Source: Caldilineaceae bacterium
GTDB lineage: Bacteria > Chloroflexota > Anaerolineae > Caldilineales > Caldilineaceae
Length of the DNA stretch: 43,642 nt
Assembly (NCBI GenBank): GCA_020433455.1
Contig: JAGRCP010000036.1
Location: 4,407-48,048, forward strand
Direction: 5' to 3'
The notes below the pieces were generated by a model that saw nothing but the letters and a program-made list of their open reading frames with translations, was not told the origin of the DNA and did not search any database. Shown piece by piece: positions 15,168 to 23,152 of this stretch. Made by a program: the position numbers and the translations under genes. Within the stretch, counting starts at the first letter, position 1; each line of letters begins with the position of its first letter.

Positions 15168-15242
15168 GAGCGATTAGAGATTGGCGATTAGAGATTGGGA
15201 GATTGGAGCGGAGAGGGACCGCACGCCAAATCGCCAATCTCT
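15168..15242. repeat. AATCTC/AATCGC-family palindrome
   Basis: Perfect 14-base arms AGAGATTGGCGATT (15176-15189) and AATCGCCAATCTCT (15229-15242) flank further GATTAGAGATTGG and GAGATTGGAG words. It fills the gap between the deiodinase-like gene (ending 15258) and the DinB-like gene (starting 15147). The same vocabulary occurs at 3534, 4070, 4621 and 5993. Confidence 0.8.
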
Positions 15243-15257
15243 CTGACAGAAATTCCC

Positions 15258-15920
15258 CTACACAAACGTTGCGATCTCATCCAGCGGCTTCTTGGTAATG
15301 CGCGGTACGTGCGCGTCTTCGGCCGGATACCCCACGACCAGCAGCAGGTACGCCCGTTCATAGCCGGGCCGCTCCAGAATTTCGTTGAGAAAGTGCATGG
15401 GGCTGGGCGTATGGGTGAGGGTCGCGAGCCCTGCGTGATGGAGCGCGGCAATGAGAAAGCCGGTGGCGATGCCCACCGACTCACTCACGTAGTAGTGCTT
15501 GATTTTGCGTCCGTCAGGTTGCAGCGCGTAGGGCTGGGCGAAGATCGCGATCAGGCAGGGGGCGATCTCCAAAAAGGGTTTGCGGGCATCCGTCCCCAGC
15601 GGGGCCAGCTGATCCAGCCAATCCTGGGGCGCGCGGCGGGCGTAAAATTCACGCTCTTCAGCTTCGGCCGCCTGGCGAATGCGGCGCTTGACGGCTTGAT
15701 CTTCTACGACGACAAAGTGCCACGGCTGGAGATTGGCTCCGTTGGGAGCTGTGCCCGCGGTGCGCAGGCACGTTTCGATCACCCTCCGCTCTACCGGGCG
15801 GTCTGAAAAGTCGCGCACGGTACGTCGGCGGCGCATCTGGGTGTAGAACTCGGTCGCGCGTTGGGCCATCACGTCGGGCGCATATGTCCGGAATTGGGTA
15901 AGAGGAATTGGGTCGCTCAT
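15258..15920 (-). CDS. Iodotyrosine deiodinase-like flavin nitroreductase
   Basis: A 220-residue FMN enzyme of the nitroreductase fold. [13 protein letters not shown] binds the FMN phosphate and [15 protein letters not shown] forms the re-face loop. The rest follows the iodotyrosine deiodinase (IYD) subfamily rather than generic nitroreductases: [41 protein letters not shown] and KKPLDEI all match its mammalian pattern. The three lid residues that hold the amino acid part of halotyrosine in human IYD (Glu157, Tyr161, Lys182) correspond to E89, Y93 and K114, with identical spacing. Reductive dehalogenation of halotyrosines is therefore a reasonable prediction. ATG at 15920 gives the normal length; a GTG at 15962 would add 14 residues. 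Confidence 0.85.
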   Translation of the reverse strand: MSDPIPLTQFRTYAPDVMAQRATEFYTQMRRRRTVRDFSDRPVERRVIETCLRTAGTAPNGANLQPWHFVVVEDQAVKRRIRQAAEAEEREFYARRAPQDWLDQLAPLGTDARKPFLEIAPCLIAIFAQPYALQPDGRKIKHYYVSESVGIATGFLIAALHHAGLATLTHTPSPMHFLNEILERPGYERAYLLLVVGYPAEDAHVPRITKKPLDEIATFV

Positions 15921-16149
15921 TGGCTTTTTGATCTCGCGATCTGGAACGTGCAGATTTGTCACGGGCGCTGAAAGGATGCAAGGTTAGGGAGAGTAGGATA
16001 CAATGAGTTTATCATATTGAGGTAACATCTCCAGACTGTACTGCAGAAATTGTGTTTCCGCTTGGAATCTGAATTGGTTCATCCGCGGTTGGCCCTGATT
16101 TTTCCATGCTGAATCATCCTTCCGCATTTCCAGCAAGAGGAGCGCTTCC

Positions 16150-16548
16150 ATGAAAGATATTCCTGTCTTGCAGGCCAAACGCTTTGGCGTCTATAGCTGC
16201 CGCATGAGCGATACGCTGAAGCAGGCGACTAAGATCATGACCGTCCGCAACATCAGTTGCCTGGTCGTCGTCGGCGATTACGCTGAGCTAAAGGGCATCA
16301 TTACCCGCATCGATTTGGTGCGCGCCGCCTACTGGGAGGCCAATTGGGCGGAAGGTCTGGTGCGGGACTACATGAATCCCGACGTGGTGACGGTAAAGCT
16401 GGACGATACGTTGCAGCGCGTGATGGAATTGCTCATCGACCGTCACATCCACCGGGTGGTTGCGGTCCGTGACGAGAACGGTCGTCAGATTCCCATGGGG
16501 ATTCTCTCCGCGGCTGATATCGTCTATCATATGGCGCAGGAAGGATGA
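16150..16548 (+). CDS. Two-CBS-domain protein
   Basis: A 132-residue protein consisting only of a CBS pair. The first domain spans about residues 5-58 ([19 protein letters not shown], then [11 protein letters not shown]), the second about 70-128 ([30 protein letters not shown]). Such pairs bind adenosine nucleotides and act as energy sensors. AGAGGAG precedes the ATG. The stop overlaps the start of the metallophosphoesterase gene (ATGA), so the two are made together, and the CBS protein may sense a nucleotide that matters for its partner. This link is inferred from the overlap alone. Confidence 0.92.
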   Translation: MKDIPVLQAKRFGVYSCRMSDTLKQATKIMTVRNISCLVVVGDYAELKGIITRIDLVRAAYWEANWAEGLVRDYMNPDVVTVKLDDTLQRVMELLIDRHIHRVVAVRDENGRQIPMGILSAADIVYHMAQEG

Positions 16549-17612
16549 TGGGGTCCCAGAATAGAGCCGTCGCGCCTACAAGGCTCGGCGGTCCCATTCC
16601 TGCCGGACTGAGCTTGCTGACCGGTCTTGGGGCAGGGCTATTGGGCTATGCGTTGCTCCACGAGCCCATGGATATCGGCTTTGAGCGCCTGACCGTGCGT
16701 ATTGAGGCGACGGAGGGAGAGCTGCCGGAACAGGGGCTGCGCATCCTGCATCTTTCGGATACGCACTTTCAGGGGCGCGCCCGTCAGTTGCGCGAGCGGC
16801 GCAAAATCGCCCGCATCGTGCGCTTTACCCAAGGGTTGGATTACGATCTGCTCGTCCACACCGGCGACTTCATTCACTATGACAGCGGGCTGGAGAACGT
16901 GTTGGCGCTGCTGGATGCCCTGCCGGCGCCCCGGCTGGGGCGCTTTGCCGTTTTGGGCAATCACGACTATTCCTACTATGCCATGCGCGCGATGTTGCCG
17001 ACCATGTGGCAACGCTATCGGGATATTGAGCGCAGGGGCGTCTATAGCGATCGGGAACTGCTGGCCCGCCCGTGGGAGATGATTAACTTTGGCCGCTATC
17101 TGCGTCAAACGCCGGTGGAGACCCGCCGCAGCGGCTACAATGATGCGACCGGCCTGCGGAAGGCCCTGCTTCAGCGCGGCTTTCAGGTTCTGCATAACCG
17201 CTCCGTGCACATTCGCCACGCGGCAATCGATTTTTATCTGGCCGGCGTGGATGACGTAAGCGAAGGGCGGCCCCATCTCCACAATGCGCTGGACGGCGTC
17301 CCCCCACGCGCGCCCACTATCCTCCTGAGTCACAATCCGGATATCCTGCGCAGTCCGCGTGTGGGGCAGGCGGATCTGGTCCTGGCCGGCCACACCCACG
17401 GCGGCCAGATCGTGCTTCCCTTCTGGGGACCGGCCCACACCCAGGCTCGCTATCTGGAGCGGCGGGACGTAGCCGGTTATCTGCGGCGAGGACGCACCCA
17501 GGTCTATATTACACGCGGCATAGGCGAGGGCATCCCCCTGCGCTTTGCGGCCAAGCCCCAGATTGGGCTGATTACGGTGCTTGGCGAGAAGGCGGGCCGT
17601 CACGGAACCTGA
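16545..17612 (+). CDS. Membrane-anchored calcineurin-like metallophosphoesterase
   Basis: A 355-residue phosphoesterase of the YkuE/YaeI kind. A short hydrophobic segment (residues 19-38) is likely an anchor. All five metal-binding blocks are present: LSDTHF (71-75), HTGDFI (105-110), LGNHDYS (137-143), LLSHNPD and AGHTHGGQI, so it should bind two metals and be active. Relatives cleave phosphodiesters of nucleotides or lipid A-type molecules; the substrate here is unknown. An insert of about 50 residues after GNHD ([15 protein letters not shown] region) separates the catalytic halves. The start codon overlaps the CBS gene; ATG 16548 is an alternative three bases later. Confidence 0.9.
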   Translation: MMGSQNRAVAPTRLGGPIPAGLSLLTGLGAGLLGYALLHEPMDIGFERLTVRIEATEGELPEQGLRILHLSDTHFQGRARQLRERRKIARIVRFTQGLDYDLLVHTGDFIHYDSGLENVLALLDALPAPRLGRFAVLGNHDYSYYAMRAMLPTMWQRYRDIERRGVYSDRELLARPWEMINFGRYLRQTPVETRRSGYNDATGLRKALLQRGFQVLHNRSVHIRHAAIDFYLAGVDDVSEGRPHLHNALDGVPPRAPTILLSHNPDILRSPRVGQADLVLAGHTHGGQIVLPFWGPAHTQARYLERRDVAGYLRRGRTQVYITRGIGEGIPLRFAAKPQIGLITVLGEKAGRHGT

Positions 17613-17635
17613 AATGCCCCCAATCTTGTCCGACT

Positions 17636-17664
17636 TTGACGTCGGCTTAGGGACTTTGTATACT
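17636..17664 (+). promoter_or_regulatory. Strong predicted promoter of sodN
   Basis: TTGACG (17636-17641) and TATACT (17659-17664) are separated by 17 bases, each matching consensus at 5 of 6 positions. Transcription would begin near 17671, giving a leader of about 108 bases. The -10 is overlapped by the near-palindrome GTATACTTAAGTAC (17658-17671), a possible repressor site, for instance for a metal-sensing Fur/Nur-type protein; that part is speculation. Confidence 0.65.
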
Positions 17665-17779
17665 TAAGTACGGCATTGAATACGCTGGAATGCTACTCTC
17701 TCTGCAGGCGTTCCGCTGCGGATTCCGTGCAACGCCCCACATAATTTATTGATAACCCTATCGAAAGGAAAGTCAATTC

Positions 17780-18253
17780 ATGTTAAAACAAGCGCTTGCC
17801 AAACTTGCTTATGCTGTGCCCGCCGACGAAGTCAGCGCCCACTGCGACGGCCCCTGCGGCGTCTACGATCCCGCGTCCGCCCGCATTGCTGCCGAGGCGG
17901 TTCTCTCCATGACCAAGAAACTTCTGGCCCTGGATGTGCCGGCTGAGGGCGATAAGGACGCCATGATCCACTATCACAACACCTTCTCCCGCTACGTAGC
18001 CATCAAGGAGGAGCAGGCTCATATCGCCAAGACCGAGCTGCTGGTGCTGTGGACGGATTACTTCAAGCCCGTGCATCTGGAGCAGTACCCCGATCTTCAC
18101 ACCACCTTCTGGAATGCGACCAAGCTCTGCTCCTCGTGCAAGGTAGAAGTAAGCCTGGAGCATGCCAATGAGCTGATGGATGCGATTCACAACATCCACA
18201 ACATCTTCTGGGCGACCAAGGGGCGCGATGTGGAGTATTACACTGCTTCTTAA
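17780..18253 (+). CDS. sodN: Nickel superoxide dismutase precursor
   Basis: Converts superoxide to oxygen and hydrogen peroxide with a single nickel. The 157-residue precursor starts with a 20-residue leader (MLKQALAKLAYAVPADEVSA) that must be cut so that His21 becomes the N-terminus. The nickel hook HCDGPCGVYDP follows at 21-31, with both cysteines, the histidine and the tyrosine in place. The rest is the helical bundle typical of the family (HYHNTFSRYVAIKEEQAHIA, TFWNATKLCSSCK). AAGGAA lies before the ATG. The processing peptidase SodX is encoded next, beyond a terminator. The protein acts in the cytoplasm as a hexamer in known cases. Confidence 0.97.
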   Translation: MLKQALAKLAYAVPADEVSAHCDGPCGVYDPASARIAAEAVLSMTKKLLALDVPAEGDKDAMIHYHNTFSRYVAIKEEQAHIAKTELLVLWTDYFKPVHLEQYPDLHTTFWNATKLCSSCKVEVSLEHANELMDAIHNIHNIFWATKGRDVEYYTAS

Positions 18254-18287
18254 TGCAGCAGGCGTCTGATATCATATCTTGTTGATA

Positions 18288-18327
18288 AAGAGGGATCGGA
18301 TATACTTGTCCGATCCCTCTTTTCTTA
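18288..18327 (+). terminator. Intrinsic terminator between sodN and sodX
   Basis: AAGAGGGATCGGA (18288-18300) pairs perfectly with TCCGATCCCTCTT (18309-18321) around an eight-base loop, followed by TTCTT. It would end most sodN transcripts, so that the peptidase gene is expressed from read-through or a weak promoter of its own. Confidence 0.85.
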
Positions 18328-18358
18328 CCATCCGCCGGTTCAATTTGGGTTAAATTAA

Positions 18359-18730
18359 ATGTCTCCGCCCGTTACGCCGCTTCCTACTGCATCGCTAGGT
18401 GAACTGCTGCTCTGGCTGTTGCGCCGCCGCGTGCGTAAGCAGGTGACGGGCGATTCCATGTTGCCCACGCTGCGGGCTGATGATATGGTTCTCGTTGACC
18501 CCCGCGCCTATCGCCGGAAGCTGCCTCAACCCGATGAGATCGTTATTGCCCGGCATCCTTTTCACCGGGACCTGACCATCATCAAGCGTATCGCAGAGAT
18601 CACGCCCGACCGACGCTGCGTCCTGCTCAGCGACAACGCGGCAGCGGGCAGCGACAGCCGCGCCTTTGGTCCCCTTAGCCCTGCGAGCATTATCGGGCGC
18701 GTGACGTGCCGAATTTTGGCCAATGGGTGA
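18359..18730 (+). CDS. sodX: Nickel-SOD maturation peptidase (S26 family)
   Basis: A 123-residue S26-type serine peptidase related to signal peptidase I. The catalytic serine is S33 in TGDSMLPTL and the general-base lysine is K76 in LTIIKRIAEI; the last conserved box is LSDNAAAGSDSRAFGPL. There is no long membrane anchor, only a mildly hydrophobic N-terminal stretch (SLGELLLWLL). Its place directly after sodN, as in other nickel-SOD loci, identifies it as the enzyme that removes the SodN leader. The ATG at 18359 lacks a ribosome-binding site and follows a terminator, so expression is probably low, fitting a catalytic maturation role. Confidence 0.92.
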   Translation: MSPPVTPLPTASLGELLLWLLRRRVRKQVTGDSMLPTLRADDMVLVDPRAYRRKLPQPDEIVIARHPFHRDLTIIKRIAEITPDRRCVLLSDNAAAGSDSRAFGPLSPASIIGRVTCRILANG

Positions 18731-18731
18731 G

Positions 18732-18766
18732 GCGTAAGTGAATATCTGACACGTGATGCGTGACCC
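18732..18766. repeat. GTGAATATCTGA/GTGATGCGTGA intergenic repeat
   Basis: GCGTAAGTGAATATCTGACA followed by CGTGATGCGTGACCC lies between the convergent ends of sodX and the ABC permease gene. It shares GTGAAYATYTGA and GATGCGTGA with the elements at 1621 and 14558. Confidence 0.5.
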
Positions 18767-18793
18767 GTACTACACTCTGTAACGAGTAACGAA

Positions 18794-19726
18794 TTAACTC
18801 CGCTGGCGCGGATCCAGCGCATCACGCAGCCCGTCGCCGATAAAGTTGATGCTCAGCACCGTCAGGGAAATCAACATGCCCGGCCAGATCACGACCCAGG
18901 GCGTGTAGGTGAGGAAATTTTGGCCGTCAAAGAGGAGGCGACCCCAGGTGGGCACATCGGGCGGGAAGCCCAGGCCCAGAAATGAGAGTGCCGATTCGGT
19001 GAGGATGGCCGCGGCCACGGCCAGCGTCGAGGAAACAATCACCGGGCTAAGGACGTTGGGCAGGATATGCCGGCTGAGGATGCGCGTCTCCCGGGAACCC
19101 ACATTAACGGCCGCTTCCACAAATTCCTTCTCTTTAATCGAAAGAACCGTGCCGCGTACAATGCGCGCCGTGGGCATCCAGCCCAGAATCCCAATCACGA
19201 AGACAACCAACAGAAAGATGCCCATCTCGGGGCCGAATGCATCGCGCAACGTGTCGCGGAAGAGGGTAATGATGACCAGGAGCAGGGGAAGCTGGGGCAG
19301 GGCCAGCATGATGTCGGTAAAGCGCATGAGCAGGTTGTCCAGATGATCGAAGTAGCCTGCCATAGAGCCGATGAGCGTGCCGAAGAGCATGGAAACCGTC
19401 ATGGCCGCAACGCCTACGGCCAGCGAAATCCGCCCGCCGTAGAGGTTGCGCGCCAGCAGGTCGCGTCCCAAGTCGTCGGTGCCGAAGGGATGGGCCAGAC
19501 TCGGGGCCTGGTTGGAAATCGCAAAGTCAATATACTCGGGATCGATCTTCCAGACCAGCGGCCCGATCACGACGCCGAAGACAAGGATTACGAGGATAAT
19601 GAGGCCGAACATGGCCAGCTTGTGGCGACGAAACTGAACCCATGCATCACCCCACAGCGTCCGCTGCTTACGGTGCGTCTCTGCCTGTAATTGCAGACCT
19701 CCCGGGTCTGCCGTCCCTACTGCCAT
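18794..19726 (-). CDS. Oligopeptide-type ABC importer, permease DppC/OppC family
   Basis: A 310-residue inner-membrane permease with six membrane helices. The N-terminal cytoplasmic segment (WVQFRRHKLAMFGLIILVIL) and HPFGTDDLGRDLLARNLYGG are standard for the OppC/DppC group. The EAA loop that docks the ATPase is KEFVEAAVNVGSRETRILSR. ATG 19726 has AAAGGAT upstream. It follows the DppB-type permease and the binding lipoprotein on the same strand. The locus ends here without ATPase genes, so those must be elsewhere. Peptides are the usual cargo, but this family also carries sugars and nickel. Confidence 0.93.
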   Translation of the reverse strand: MAVGTADPGGLQLQAETHRKQRTLWGDAWVQFRRHKLAMFGLIILVILVFGVVIGPLVWKIDPEYIDFAISNQAPSLAHPFGTDDLGRDLLARNLYGGRISLAVGVAAMTVSMLFGTLIGSMAGYFDHLDNLLMRFTDIMLALPQLPLLLVIITLFRDTLRDAFGPEMGIFLLVVFVIGILGWMPTARIVRGTVLSIKEKEFVEAAVNVGSRETRILSRHILPNVLSPVIVSSTLAVAAAILTESALSFLGLGFPPDVPTWGRLLFDGQNFLTYTPWVVIWPGMLISLTVLSINFIGDGLRDALDPRQRS

Positions 19727-19820
19727 AACCAATATCCTTTGTCTGATAGAACGTGGATCAGGCGGCTTTTGCGGATAAAAAATAATCCGCAGAAATCAGA
19801 TCAATGCCCGCTCTATCCCC

Positions 19821-20831
19821 TTACCCATAGCGAATGCGCGGATCGAGAATGCCGTAAATGATGTCGGCAATGAGATTGAAGAAGACGATGAGGATGGCGA
19901 AGATGAGCGTCAACGTCATGACCAGCGGTACGTCGCTGCCCTGAATGGCGCGGATGAGCAATTCGCCCAGCCCATTGACCCGGAATATTTGTTCGGTGAT
20001 GATGGCGCCGGCGAAAATTTGGGGAATGCCCAGCGCGATGAGGGTGATGACGGGAATCAGGCTGTTGCGCAATACGTGACGTACCACCACAACGTGCTCT
20101 CGGAACCCTTTGGCATAGGCCGTGCGCACATAATCCTGCTTCAGATTATCCAGCACAGCGGAGCGGGTATAGCGGCTGATGGCTGCCGTCTGAAAGAGAG
20201 CCAGCACCGAAACAGGCATGATCATCTGCTTGATCTGCTTGACAAAACTGGGCCAGTCATGAACGACCAGCGTGGTGTCATAATAGGAAGGGAACCAGCC
20301 CAGCCGCACGCTGAAGATAATGATGAGCAGCAGGCCGGTAAAGAAGGTCGGTACGGAATAGCCGATGATGGAAAAAACGGTGCCGAGCTGATCAAAGATG
20401 GAATATTGGCGGATTGCGGAAATCGTGCCCAGGGGGATGGCCAGCAGCACGGCAATTACATAGGAAAGGCCCACTACCCAGAGGGTTTGGGGCGTTCTGT
20501 CGGTAATGAGATCGATGACCGGGCTGCGGGTTTGCCATGAGCGCAGGCGCAGCCGATTCGGATCGCCGATTTGCGCCCCCGTCATCTCCTCCAGAATATT
20601 GAGCGGCTCCGACCAGAAAAACTGCTTCATGAATTTGCCGTAGCGAATATGGAACGGCTGACCCAGTCCCAGGGACTCGCGGATTTGCTCGCGCACTTCC
20701 TGGGGAATGGTCATGGGCAGGCTGGCCGTGGGATCGCCAGGGGCCATGTCCAGAATCAGAAAAATGATGAAACTGATAATAATAATGGTGGGGATGGCCG
20801 TCAGCAGACGGCGGATCAGATATTGGCCCAT
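19821..20831 (-). CDS. Oligopeptide-type ABC importer, permease DppB/OppB family
   Basis: A 336-residue permease with six membrane helices. It opens with YLIRRLLTAIPTIIIISFII, the conserved DppB start, and has the GDP..... loop after the first helix. The ATPase-docking loop is QDYVRTAYAKGFREHVVVVR. It pairs with the DppC-type permease 94 bases downstream to form the membrane channel. A perfect 21-base palindrome sits between this gene and the upstream binding-protein gene, which could lower permease expression relative to the more abundant binding protein. Confidence 0.93.
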   Translation of the reverse strand: MGQYLIRRLLTAIPTIIIISFIIFLILDMAPGDPTASLPMTIPQEVREQIRESLGLGQPFHIRYGKFMKQFFWSEPLNILEEMTGAQIGDPNRLRLRSWQTRSPVIDLITDRTPQTLWVVGLSYVIAVLLAIPLGTISAIRQYSIFDQLGTVFSIIGYSVPTFFTGLLLIIIFSVRLGWFPSYYDTTLVVHDWPSFVKQIKQMIMPVSVLALFQTAAISRYTRSAVLDNLKQDYVRTAYAKGFREHVVVVRHVLRNSLIPVITLIALGIPQIFAGAIITEQIFRVNGLGELLIRAIQGSDVPLVMTLTLIFAILIVFFNLIADIIYGILDPRIRYG

Positions 20832-20858
20832 AAAATTATTCCCGAAAGGCAGGGATGA

Positions 20859-20901
20859 CGGTGATGTAGAGACGTAGCACTGCTACGTCTCTACATCACC
20901 G
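20859..20901. repeat. Perfect 21-base palindrome between binding protein and permease genes
   Basis: Arms 20859-20879 and 20881-20901 are exact inverted copies with one base between them; the core words are GTAGAGACGTAGCA and TGCTACGTCTCTAC. No T-run follows on the minus strand, so it is more likely a processing or stability element than a terminator. A small tandem (GCATCAACAAC units) lies at 20918-20943 next to it. Confidence 0.9.
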
Positions 20902-20945
20902 CCGTTCCTGCAACATCAACGCATCAACAACGCATCAACAACGTC

Positions 20946-22754
20946 TTATTCACCGCGGGTCCAGTCAGCAATGTTCCAGATTTCAGAATCCCAGCTGTTC
21001 ATCTGGAAGTTCTGGAGTGAGTTGCTGATGCCCGAGACGTCGCCGCGGGTGACCAGCGGAATCATCGCATAGTCCTGCACGATGAGATCGTTGAGCTGGA
21101 TAATGATGGCATTGCGCGCATCGGGATCAGCCGTCTCCGTCAACTCGGTGTAGAGTTGATCGTATTCTTCGCTGCACCAGCGCGGAATGTTGTTGCCCAG
21201 CCATTGATTTTCGGCCCGGGCGATCTCCTCACACTGCCAGTTGCCCATGTAGGAGGAAGGGTCGGTGCCGTCCCACGTGTTGGTGAACATCTCGATGTCG
21301 GCATAGAGTTTGCCGTAGGTGTCCGGGCTGGCCGGATCGCCGCCGAAGAAGACGCCGGCATCCACGCTCTTGAGTTCAGCCTCGACGCCGATTTGTTCCC
21401 ACCACTGCTTGACCAACGCCTGGGTCTTCTCACGTACAGGGTTGACCGAAGTCTGGTAGAGAATCTTCATGGGCATGCCGTCAGGCGTTTCGCGCACGCC
21501 GTCGCCGTCCGTATCCGCATAGCCTGCCTCGTCCAGTAATGCATTGGCCCCATCAATGTCCTGCGTAACGCAATCATCATTGTTGGGTGACCGAACCGCG
21601 GGCGGGTTGGGCACGATATTGCAGCCGGCCGTGCCGCCTGCGCCGTAAAGCTGCTCGGCAATCGTTGTGCGATCAATGGCCATGGAGAGAGCCTTGCGTA
21701 CGTTGTAGTCGGTCAGGAAGGGATGGGGATTGGGATCATCCGGCGTCCACTCGGAGCGCTTGTCGCCCAATGCCGGATCCGGATTGGTGAAGTTGACGAT
21801 CAGGCGCTCTACAGCCGGACCGAAGGTCACCACTACCTGACCATTGCCCGCAGCTTCCATGGCGTTGAGAATTTGCGGCTCCACCTGAAGATTCCAGGCG
21901 TAATCGACTTCGCCGGTTTCCAGCACGGCCCGGGCAGCCGATGCAGCATCGCCGCCGCCCTTGAGCACGACGCGGGCAAAGTAGGGCTTGTCGGCTTCCC
22001 GATAGTTCTCATTCACTTCGTAGACGACCGTGTCATTGGCCCGGAAGTCGGTGACCTTGTAGGGGCCCGTACCGACGGGGTAGAAGTTCTGGTCGCTGCA
22101 TTCCTGAGCTTTCAGCCCCATGCAGTCGGCAAATTGCGCCTGTTGCAGAACGGGCGACGTGCTGCCGACAAACGGGCCATAGGGGAAGGGCATGGCTGCG
22201 CTGAAGCTGATCTTCACCGTGTAGTCGTCCACCGCTTCGACGGATTCTACATTGGTGAAGTTGCTGGCTGCGTTGCAGCCCATTTCTTCGTCCATACAGT
22301 ATTCGCCGGTGAAGACCACATCCGCAGCGGTGAAGGGCGTCCCGTCGGCCCACATGATGTCATCGCGCAGCGTCCAGGTGATGCTCATGAGATCTTCGGC
22401 TACGCCGCCGTTATCCAGCGTGGGAATTTCGGTTGCCAGGCGCGGCACCATGACGCCGTCAGGCGCATAGTTGGCCAGCGGTTCCACGACAATGGAGGCC
22501 CCGAAGATATCCTTGGTGCCGCCGGAAAGATAGGGGTTGGCAATGGAAACGGCCTGCCAGAACAAAATGTTGACATCGCCGCCTGCGCCGCGACCGGTCG
22601 CGGCGGGCTCGGCGTCGGCGGCCGCTGCGCCGCTGTCGGTCGCTGCGCCTGTGTCCGCGGGAGCTGACGGCGTCGCGCACGCGCCGACCAACAGTATGAG
22701 GGTCAGCAACAGACCCAGTAGGATGGCGCTACGCAGATACTTGTGTTGCATCAT
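20946..22754 (-). CDS. Extracellular solute-binding lipoprotein, family 5
   Basis: A 602-residue binding protein for an oligopeptide-type importer. The lipoprotein signal is MMQHKYLRSA followed by a hydrophobic run and the lipobox LVGAC with C26, then an Ala/Asp-rich linker typical of Gram-negative-like Chloroflexota lipoproteins. Family 5 features follow: WTLRDDIMWADGTPFTAADV, YPVGTGPYKVTDF and a NVRKALSMAIDR box. ATG 22754 is preceded by AAGGAG; the longer frame from 22802 adds nothing hydrophobic. It is the first gene of the importer operon. Substrate cannot be predicted from sequence alone. Confidence 0.94.
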   Translation of the reverse strand: MMQHKYLRSAILLGLLLTLILLVGACATPSAPADTGAATDSGAAAADAEPAATGRGAGGDVNILFWQAVSIANPYLSGGTKDIFGASIVVEPLANYAPDGVMVPRLATEIPTLDNGGVAEDLMSITWTLRDDIMWADGTPFTAADVVFTGEYCMDEEMGCNAASNFTNVESVEAVDDYTVKISFSAAMPFPYGPFVGSTSPVLQQAQFADCMGLKAQECSDQNFYPVGTGPYKVTDFRANDTVVYEVNENYREADKPYFARVVLKGGGDAASAARAVLETGEVDYAWNLQVEPQILNAMEAAGNGQVVVTFGPAVERLIVNFTNPDPALGDKRSEWTPDDPNPHPFLTDYNVRKALSMAIDRTTIAEQLYGAGGTAGCNIVPNPPAVRSPNNDDCVTQDIDGANALLDEAGYADTDGDGVRETPDGMPMKILYQTSVNPVREKTQALVKQWWEQIGVEAELKSVDAGVFFGGDPASPDTYGKLYADIEMFTNTWDGTDPSSYMGNWQCEEIARAENQWLGNNIPRWCSEEYDQLYTELTETADPDARNAIIIQLNDLIVQDYAMIPLVTRGDVSGISNSLQNFQMNSWDSEIWNIADWTRGE

Positions 22755-23152
22755 AGAGTTGTTCTCCTTGTGACTCGTAGTGTGAGCGAGTGGGTACTGC
22801 ACAGTTTACTGAAAGGCAACACATGCTGAAACGGGACAAACAGTATGTGGCTGCACACAATTTGAAGAATGCGCTCATCTTCTTGATCTACTTGATCGAC
22901 GTAAGCGCTGACACTGATCGAAGGAAACTGACGTTCTGCTACAGGTTAAAGTGAGGGCGGGTAAGCGAACTTGGGCTGGATGACGTAGGCTCGTCCGCCG
23001 CTTGCAGTTGCTTGAAGAGCTGGGTCATGGATCCGGCTCTGAGCGCATTATTGGCTTGTTTGCGCCGCTACGCCCTGCATCTGAGGAAACTGGCTGTTTT
23101 GAACTTTGGCTTGTTCAAAGCGGCTGCATGGTACAGAATTTTGTGCGGGATG
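22755..23152. other. Intergenic region with no recognised feature
   Basis: About 400 bases between the binding-protein gene and the WecG-type gene, both on the minus strand. It should hold the promoter of the importer operon, but I found no convincing -35/-10 pair. No tRNA, repeat of the families described here, or credible small gene was seen. Confidence 0.5.

Noticed and set aside
15984-16178. Minus-strand small gene of 64 codons before the CBS gene
   Set aside because: No ribosome-binding site and overlaps the CBS gene start and its ribosome-binding site on the other strand.
16638-17603. Minus-strand open frame of 321 codons opposite the metallophosphoesterase
   Set aside because: It is the shadow of a gene with all its catalytic motifs on the plus strand.
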